This document shows positions 7,020-11,571 of a stretch of 11,571 nt of DNA, piece by piece. Positions within the stretch are counted from its first letter, which is position 1. Each line of letters opens with the position of its first letter. The notes under the pieces were generated by a model. It saw nothing but the letters and a program-made list of their open reading frames with translations, did no database searches and was not told where the DNA came from. The translations under genes were made by a program, and so were the position numbers. This DNA comes from Deltaproteobacteria bacterium (GTDB lineage: Bacteria > Myxococcota_A > SURF-8). The stretch is taken from positions 1-11,571 of the forward strand of contig JAKQSH010000376.1 in assembly GCA_029570245.1 (NCBI GenBank), in the 5' to 3' direction.

Positions 7020-7271
7020 ATGTCTGGAAAAACAGCTCTCATGCTTGCCGCTTTGCTGCTCGCCGCATTTCTGACGGCCTGCGGCGACGACGGCCTGGAC
7101 CAGAAATGCGTAGATGCCTGCCGCAAACTGGACGCCTGTTACTCGGATATTGAAGCACCGGACCTGGCCTGCCGCTATCGCTGCACAGAACCGGACCTGA
7201 CGCTGAACGAGGAACTGGCCGATTGCATAATAGCCACACGCTGCGAAGACCTTACCGAATTGTGCTACTGA
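7020..7271 (+). CDS. Small Cys-rich lipoprotein, copy 2
   Basis: This 83-aa protein has a signal peptide (1-20) and lipobox LTAC (lipidated C21) followed by GDDG. The Asp after the +1 Cys region is acidic, but position +2 is Gly, so outer-membrane sorting is not excluded. Eight cysteines follow: C30, C34, C40, C51, C55, C69, C75 and C82. GGAG lies eight bases before the ATG and overlaps the end of the first lipoprotein gene, 11 bases upstream. The layout CX3C-X5-C-X10-CX3C matches copy 1 exactly, while the last three spacings differ by one to three residues. A strong terminator follows, so this is the last gene of the unit. Its function is unknown. A structural, binding or inhibitor role is possible, with no catalytic motif visible. 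Confidence 0.85.
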   Translation: MSGKTALMLAALLLAAFLTACGDDGLDQKCVDACRKLDACYSDIEAPDLACRYRCTEPDLTLNEELADCIIATRCEDLTELCY

Positions 7272-7295
7272 CATTCCGCTCACGCGGGGGATGGT

Positions 7296-7330
7296 AAAAA
7301 AACCGGCGGCCAGTTATGGCCGCCGGTTTT
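7296..7330. terminator. Strong bidirectional Rho-independent terminator
   Basis: A perfect inverted repeat, AAAACCGGCGGCC (7299-7311) and GGCCGCCGGTTTT (7318-7330), encloses the loop AGTTAT. The GC core is nine base pairs. Read on the plus strand it ends in TTTT behind the lipoprotein operon. Read on the minus strand it ends in seven T (7302-7296) behind the helicase gene. It lies exactly between the two convergent stop codons (7271 and 7341) and serves both. Confidence 0.92.
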
Positions 7331-7340
7331 GCTTCTGAAT

Positions 7341-10300
7341 TTACCCTGCCGCTTCTTCGTCTGTCCCGCACAACTTCATAAATCTACAGGCATCGGCCCG
7401 GCAGTCTTCGGCAGAACATGTGCGCCATTGCGAATACGGCAGCCCGCTGCGCGATTGCGCCTCTGACAGATCGTGCTCGAAGCGCGCAAGAGCCGCAGCG
7501 CTTTCCGGCGTATCAGGATCAAGGCGCACAACTCCGCCGGAACCGGCCAGATAAACGATTTCGGCCAAAATACGCCGCCCCGGCCAGGCGCGCTGCAGGG
7601 CGCGCGAGTAAGCAGCAGCCTGCATGAGATAATCGGCGGCGGCGACGGTGTCTGGCCTGGCATACTTGTAGTCGATAAGCCGCAGATCGCCTGTTGGCGG
7701 TTCGAGCAGCAGGTCGACACGCCCTTTAAGACGCGCGTGGCGTCCGTCTGAAAGCTCGAAGTCGGCGATGAAAGGCATTTCGCGGTGCAATCTGACGCCT
7801 TCCTGCGACGCCAGTCGTGCAAAATCCGCATACCATTCTGAAGCGAAGAAACGTTTCAGACTCCGTACAGCGCGGGCTGCGCCTTCGGGGTCGTATTGCG
7901 CAACATCTGAAAAGAACCCGGCGATGTCTCCATCGGCAGGCACGGAGCCTGACGGAATTGTTTCAAGGAAACGATGCGCCAGCAGGCCCAGCGATGCGCC
8001 TTCGGGATTGTCTTCGTCGGCGAACGGCGCCTCCATCCACAGATTTGTGCTGCGTTCCAGCATGCGCTTGAGGTGATAGCGTCTTTCACATATCTGAAAA
8101 TCGCGCAGCATGGTTACGCTGAAAGTCCCAAGCATGGAAGGTCCGTCAGGATGTGAAAGCGCTTCGGCGCAGAGCTTTTCCATTTCGGCGGCGTTCGGAC
8201 CCGCTGCCGGTTGTGAATTATTTTCCGTCTGAGGAGTAACCCTGAAGGAAGTCGTACCGTCGATATCGGTAACACGCAGATCGAAACCGCAGACGGCGGC
8301 GGCGCTTTCGACAGCTTCGGCCATGTCAATTTTCTCAGCGGATCCGCCGTCGCCATCACTTTCGCGGCTGTCGCTCCTTCCTCCGTCTGCGACACTGGTT
8401 CCGATGATCAGCCGGTCCTTTGCGCGCGTCGCGGCGACATAGTACACGCGGCGCTCCTCGGCCAGTTCCATGCTTTTGTGAATTTCCTTGCGCTCTTCGA
8501 AAGGATCGCCTTCGGCTGCGCCGCGGGTTTTCGCTATCACCCCGGCTCGGGCATCGGCCAGCAGACGACCTGCGAACCTGCCCGGTTTTATTTCGAGCGC
8601 CGGCAGAACCACAATGGGGAATTCCAGACCTTTCGACTGATGTATGGTCATAAGCTGAATGCCGCAGGCGCTTGAAGGCGCTTCACCCGGACCGGAACCG
8701 TCGCGCTGCAGGCGATCAAGGCTGTGCAGGGCGGCGTTAAGATCGCCGGAACCGTTGCGCTCTTCCATATCACGCAACAGACGCAGCAGTTTCTGCTGGT
8801 TCGACGAACAGCGCGCGGCTTCCACATCTCCCAGCGCCACAGCTTCAAGGTCGAGCCGCTCCAGAAGTTCCTCAAAGACTTCCGAGGCAGGAAGCAGACG
8901 GCGACGCGAGGAAAGATCGCAGTATACTTCGACAAAGTGCAGCAGACGGCGACACTCTTCGGCAGGGAGTTCCGCGCCGTAGCACAATCGCTTACATTCG
9001 TCGGGACTTTTCAATACCGCTTCCGGTTTTTCGGAATTTTTTCTGCAATACCGCAACAACCTGAAAAGCGAATTGTCCGAGAGGTGCACAGCCGGCGAGC
9101 GCATAACAGTCAGCAGCGTAACCGTATTCCACGGTTCCGCAAGCAGGCGCGCTGCGGCGATGAGGTCGCGCGTCTCGCTGCGTTCGAAAAGACCGGCGCC
9201 GTTTACGACCGTAAATGGCAGACCGGCGCGGCGGAAAGCCTGCTCGAAGGCGGGCATCATTCTGCCTTTTCTGACCAGCACCGCCACGTCTTCGAAAGCG
9301 GCTTTCCGTTTTTCTTCGGCTGGGCCGACATAAAAACCTTCTTCGGTTACGATTTCCCGCAGACGCGCGGCTACAGCTTCGGCCTCAACACGCAAGCGGT
9401 CTTCCTGACGACCGGAAAGCGATTTCGCCACCCGCAGCAGTTCCACCGGAGCAGCGCCGCTGGAAAACTCAAGGCCGGGCAGGAGATCGTCGTCGCTGCT
9501 GTAGGCCGATTGATAATCCTGAGTTCCGTCATTCAGCAGCCGACCGAAAAGCGCATTCGAAAATTGCAGCAGACGCGCATCGGAACGGAAATTGCGTCTG
9601 AAATGCAGAATCTTCGCGTCACTGCGGGACTTCCATTCGTTTTCGATCTGTCTGAATACGCTGACATCCGCACCTCTGAAGCGGTAAATAGACTGTTTGC
9701 GGTCGCCCACATAAAGACGACGAGTCGGACGCGCACCTTTTGCGATGAATTCATCATCGCGCGAAAGCAGATTCACCAGGCGCAGCTGCCTGCGATTGGT
9801 GTCCTGAAACTCGTCAACAAGAACAACATCGAAGCGGCTCAGCCACTGTTCGCGGATATCGCGGTGTGTCGCCAGCAGTTCCGTAGCCGTTTCAAGCGTA
9901 TCTTCGAAATCCAGCATGCCCATGGCGGCTTTTGTTTCGGAGTAATCGCGCCGGATAAGCACCGCAATATCAAAGGCCGCTTCGGCTTCGTCGATGGCGA
10001 AAATACGCTCGAATGCGTTCTGAGCTTTTTTAAGGCGCGATGCCAGTTCTTTACGGATATCCTTGATTTCTTTCGGCCATGAGCCGTGTTGAATGCGATT
10101 GAATGCCGTATGCAATCCCTGCGGACCGATGAAAAATTCCGTTCCGGTCCGGCGCGGCGTGTCGGGTGTAGGACGAATGTCCGGCCTGTCGAGCGATTCG
10201 ATTTCGCTTATAAGGCCGTGAATTCCGGCGCGGAAATTATCGCTGCATTTCAGCCCTTCTGCGACAAGACCCGAAACGCGTGAGACTCCGCTGCGGAACT

Positions 10301-10919
10301 CGTCCAGCTCGGAATTCATTATTATCGGCAGCTCCTCTTTTTCGGCCTGAAAATCGGGCCTGGGACCCGAAAGAATTTCGGAAGCCCTGGCGACATTGAA
10401 AAGATCGGCGGCGACCTGATCGAAGTTGCTGTGTCCGAGCAGCAGCAGCATGCCTTTGTGCGACTGCGAAAGAAGAAGACGCATGACTTTGTGAGTGGAT
10501 TCGCGCAGAAGACGGTACGGCTCATCGTCCGGCAGCAGCGAAAAATCGGGCGGCAGACCGGCTTCGAAATGATTTTCGCGCAGCAGGTTCATGCAGAAGG
10601 CGTCGAAAGTGCCGATGAATGCCTCTGAAAGCCGGTCGAGCATCTGTATGTGACGTGGATTATCCGGGGTTTCACGCAGCTTGGCCAGCAGCGCTTCACG
10701 CAGACGCTCGCGCATTTCTCCGGCAGCCTTGCGCGTGAAAGTAAGCGCCAGAATGTTGTATGGCGAGACTCCATCACCAAGCGCAGTGCGACCTTCGGCG
10801 ATGCGCAGATAAAGTTCCACCAGTGCGGCGGTTTTGCCTGTTCCGGCGGAAGCCGACACCAGCGTGTCGCACTCGAAGCGGAACAGCTCCTCCTTTATTT
10901 CGTCCCATACAAATCCCAT
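7341..10919 (-). CDS. AddA/RecB-type UvrD helicase with PD-(D/E)XK nuclease domain
   Basis: This 1192-aa protein is an SF1A helicase-nuclease that should unwind and resect DNA double-strand ends for recombination. Helicase motifs in order: Walker A SASAGTGKT (22-30), Ia LTFTRKAAGEM (59-69), IGTFDAF (102-108), AddA-like LDFEDTL (336-342), II VLVDEFQDTN (366-375), III VGDRKQSIYRFRGA (404-417), IV FRRNFRS (440-446), V TIHQSKGLEFP (758-768), VI YYVAATRAKDRL (826-837). The C-terminal nuclease has GLLAHRFLE (H982), GRVDLLL (D1069), LIDYKYA (D1083, K1085) and QAAAY (Q1100, Y1104). Cysteines C944 (ICERRY), C1173, C1178 and C1184 fit an AddB/Cas4-type Fe-S nuclease; C1168 is an extra one. Length and architecture fit AddA (about 1200 aa). 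A partner subunit would be expected, but none is adjacent. The start has AAAGG six bases upstream and a good promoter. A Ser/Asp/Gly-rich linker (845-866) separates the helicase and nuclease parts. Confidence 0.92.
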   Translation of the reverse strand: MGFVWDEIKEELFRFECDTLVSASAGTGKTAALVELYLRIAEGRTALGDGVSPYNILALTFTRKAAGEMRERLREALLAKLRETPDNPRHIQMLDRLSEAFIGTFDAFCMNLLRENHFEAGLPPDFSLLPDDEPYRLLRESTHKVMRLLLSQSHKGMLLLLGHSNFDQVAADLFNVARASEILSGPRPDFQAEKEELPIIMNSELDEFRSGVSRVSGLVAEGLKCSDNFRAGIHGLISEIESLDRPDIRPTPDTPRRTGTEFFIGPQGLHTAFNRIQHGSWPKEIKDIRKELASRLKKAQNAFERIFAIDEAEAAFDIAVLIRRDYSETKAAMGMLDFEDTLETATELLATHRDIREQWLSRFDVVLVDEFQDTNRRQLRLVNLLSRDDEFIAKGARPTRRLYVGDRKQSIYRFRGADVSVFRQIENEWKSRSDAKILHFRRNFRSDARLLQFSNALFGRLLNDGTQDYQSAYSSDDDLLPGLEFSSGAAPVELLRVAKSLSGRQEDRLRVEAEAVAARLREIVTEEGFYVGPAEEKRKAAFEDVAVLVRKGRMMPAFEQAFRRAGLPFTVVNGAGLFERSETRDLIAAARLLAEPWNTVTLLTVMRSPAVHLSDNSLFRLLRYCRKNSEKPEAVLKSPDECKRLCYGAELPAEECRRLLHFVEVYCDLSSRRRLLPASEVFEELLERLDLEAVALGDVEAARCSSNQQKLLRLLRDMEERNGSGDLNAALHSLDRLQRDGSGPGEAPSSACGIQLMTIHQSKGLEFPIVVLPALEIKPGRFAGRLLADARAGVIAKTRGAAEGDPFEERKEIHKSMELAEERRVYYVAATRAKDRLIIGTSVADGGRSDSRESDGDGGSAEKIDMAEAVESAAAVCGFDLRVTDIDGTTSFRVTPQTENNSQPAAGPNAAEMEKLCAEALSHPDGPSMLGTFSVTMLRDFQICERRYHLKRMLERSTNLWMEAPFADEDNPEGASLGLLAHRFLETIPSGSVPADGDIAGFFSDVAQYDPEGAARAVRSLKRFFASEWYADFARLASQEGVRLHREMPFIADFELSDGRHARLKGRVDLLLEPPTGDLRLIDYKYARPDTVAAADYLMQAAAYSRALQRAWPGRRILAEIVYLAGSGGVVRLDPDTPESAAALARFEHDLSEAQSRSGLPYSQWRTCSAEDCRADACRFMKLCGTDEEAAG

Positions 10920-10947
10920 ACCCGGCCTTTCTCAATTTTCGAACTAA

Positions 10948-10976
10948 AAGATAACCGCAGGCTTCGAAGCGGTCAA
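10948..10976 (-). promoter_or_regulatory. Sigma-70-like promoter of the helicase-nuclease gene
   Basis: On the minus strand TTGACC (10976-10971) and TATCTT (10953-10948) are 17 bases apart, matching consensus at five and four positions. The predicted transcript starts near 10941, about 20 bases before the ATG at 10919. The spacer contains a perfect 10-base palindrome, gcttcgaagc (10961-10970), which may be an operator. Confidence 0.6.
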
Positions 10977-11052
10977 GTTGCGCACACCACAACAAAAACC
11001 CAGTTAGCCTGAAGCAAAACAAACCAGGACGCCGATATGGTTTAAATTGAAT

Positions 11053-11081
11053 TTGAATCTTGTTAATTTTGTTGCAATAAT
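11053..11081 (+). promoter_or_regulatory. Candidate sigma-70 promoter of the phosphatase-like lipoprotein gene
   Basis: TTGAAT (11053-11058) and AATAAT (11076-11081) are 17 bases apart, within the most AT-rich stretch of the window. The leader would be about 75 bases and contains a short GCAGG/CCTGC inverted repeat (11122-11126 and 11135-11139) before the ribosome binding site. Confidence 0.5.
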
Positions 11082-11161
11082 CTAACATTGTTGGACTTGG
11101 GGAGGAGCGGAAACAAATTGAGCAGGCACAGCGTCCTGCATTCTCGGCTTTTGGAGGGAAG

Positions 11162-11571
11162 ATGTACTCTGGACTTAGATTCTTGTCGATACTGATGATT
11201 TTTGCCGCATTGAGTGTTTTCTGTGCCTGCGGCAGCGACTCTGATTCGGATGAAGCCGACGGCGATACTGAAACAGCCGACGGCGACGACACCCCGGACG
11301 GAGACAATGAAGCCGACGGCGATACCGAAACAACCGACGGCGACGACGCCCCGGACGGCGATAATGAAGCCGATGGCGACTCTGTGGAAAATGACGCGGG
11401 AGAAGCCGATATGGATTCCGACGGCGACGGCGACGGCGACGCGACAGTTCAGTGCAGCGAACCGATAAGCGAGCGAGTAATTGAGATGGCCGCCGACGAG
11501 ACGTTTTTTGTAGGCCCCTATCTGCAGCAGCCCATGCCGGATTCCATGATCGTAAAATGGCGCACCGAAGC
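11162..11571 (+). CDS. Lipoprotein with Asp-rich linker and purple-acid-phosphatase-like N-terminal domain, 3' end missing
   Basis: The ATG at 11162 has GGAGG four bases upstream. The first 136 codons are visible. A signal peptide (1-22) ends in the lipobox FCAC (lipidated C23; C21 is also Cys). Residues 25-94 are a highly acidic low-complexity linker of EADGD, DGDD and PDGDN blocks, with a 19-residue unit repeated twice and a run of four Asp-Gly pairs near its end. After C98 comes FFVGPYLQQPMPDSMIVKWRTE (115-136; in pieces FFVGPYLQQP and DSMIVKW). This resembles the fibronectin-like N-terminal domain of purple acid phosphatases (GPYLQ..tpdsm.v.W). The catalytic metallophosphoesterase domain, if present, lies right of the window. 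Such proteins hydrolyse phosphate esters outside the cytoplasm using a two-metal centre (family knowledge). It is divergent from the helicase gene. Confidence 0.8.
   Translation, partial: MYSGLRFLSILMIFAALSVFCACGSDSDSDEADGDTETADGDDTPDGDNEADGDTETTDGDDAPDGDNEADGDSVENDAGEADMDSDGDGDGDATVQCSEPISERVIEMAADETFFVGPYLQQPMPDSMIVKWRTE
11252..11308 (+). repeat. 57-base linker repeat, copy 1
   Basis: Encodes the 19-residue acidic unit starting EADGDTETADGD. The following 57 bases repeat it with 52 of 57 identical bases, a recent in-frame tandem duplication. The unit begins a third time (EADGD at 11366-11380) and then diverges. Confidence 0.85.
11309..11365 (+). repeat. 57-base linker repeat, copy 2
   Basis: Second copy of the acidic 19-residue unit, in frame with the first. 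Differences are five single bases, two of them amino-acid changes within A/T residues. Such tracts expand and contract by slippage, so linker length probably varies between strains. Confidence 0.85.

Noticed and set aside
8724..10082. A 452-codon plus-strand open frame antisense to the helicase gene
   Set aside because: It lies entirely inside the helicase coding region, has no ribosome binding site or domain signature, and the opposite strand carries all helicase motifs. Long antisense frames are expected with this codon bias.
11118..11195. Leader open frame starting TTG upstream of the phosphatase-like gene, with a short inverted repeat
   Set aside because: About 25 codons with a TTG start, no run of regulatory codons, and overlap with the real gene. 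Nothing marks it as an attenuator.
1..11571. tRNA, rRNA, CRISPR arrays, insertion sequences, phage genes or attachment sites
   Set aside because: Looked for and not seen. No direct-repeat/spacer pattern, transposase motifs or tRNA-like cloverleaf was recognised, and all gaps between genes are under 250 bases.

Overview
The window looks like chromosomal DNA of a diderm (Gram-negative-type) bacterium. It encodes a Sec signal peptide, three lipobox lipoproteins and a CcdA/DsbD-type thiol-transfer protein. GC content is moderate (estimated mid-50s %), ribosome binding sites are clear AGGA/GGAGG types, and candidate promoters have a sigma-70-like TTGnnn-N16/17-TAnnnT form. Short Cys-rich lipoproteins and an Asp-Gly-Asp linker behind the lipobox cysteine fit a deltaproteobacterial or myxobacterial-like lineage, or a little-studied relative. 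That placement is inference: no rRNA or other taxonomic marker is present.

Layout, left to right. (1) 1-1658 (+): the 3' part of a sensor protein with GAF-PAS-PAS-PAS, open at the left edge and ending without an output domain. (2) 1688-4643 (-): a co-directional group read right to left. It contains a 67-aa membrane protein with a CESGTCPITSNPY-type core, a CcdA-thioredoxin fusion, and a UbiA-family prenyltransferase with an extra N-terminal membrane domain of about 215 aa. (3) 4644-4875: a divergent promoter region. (4) 4876-6573 (+): a secreted serine beta-lactamase-like (S12/class C fold) hydrolase with two C-terminal copies of an 82-residue domain. (5) 6706-7271 (+): two tandem small lipoproteins with a shared eight-cysteine scaffold, closed by a strong bidirectional terminator at 7296-7330. 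(6) 7341-10919 (-): a 1192-aa AddA/RecB-type helicase-nuclease with a probable Fe-S cysteine set, under its own promoter. (7) 10920-11161: a second divergent promoter region. (8) 11162-11571 (+): the start of a lipoprotein with an Asp-rich repeat linker and a purple-acid-phosphatase-like N-terminal domain, cut by the right edge.

How the genes fit together. Most products belong to the cell envelope: membrane redox transfer, prenyl transfer, a periplasmic hydrolase and three lipoproteins. The helicase-nuclease stands alone as a DNA-repair gene. CcdA-thioredoxin could serve disulfide-containing exported proteins such as the Cys-rich lipoproteins, but they lie on the other strand behind another gene, so that link is only a hypothesis. 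I do not see an unmistakable new multi-gene system. The most unusual items are the twin-CX3C lipoprotein pair, the N-terminally extended UbiA protein, and the helicase with an Fe-S-type nuclease but no adjacent partner subunit.
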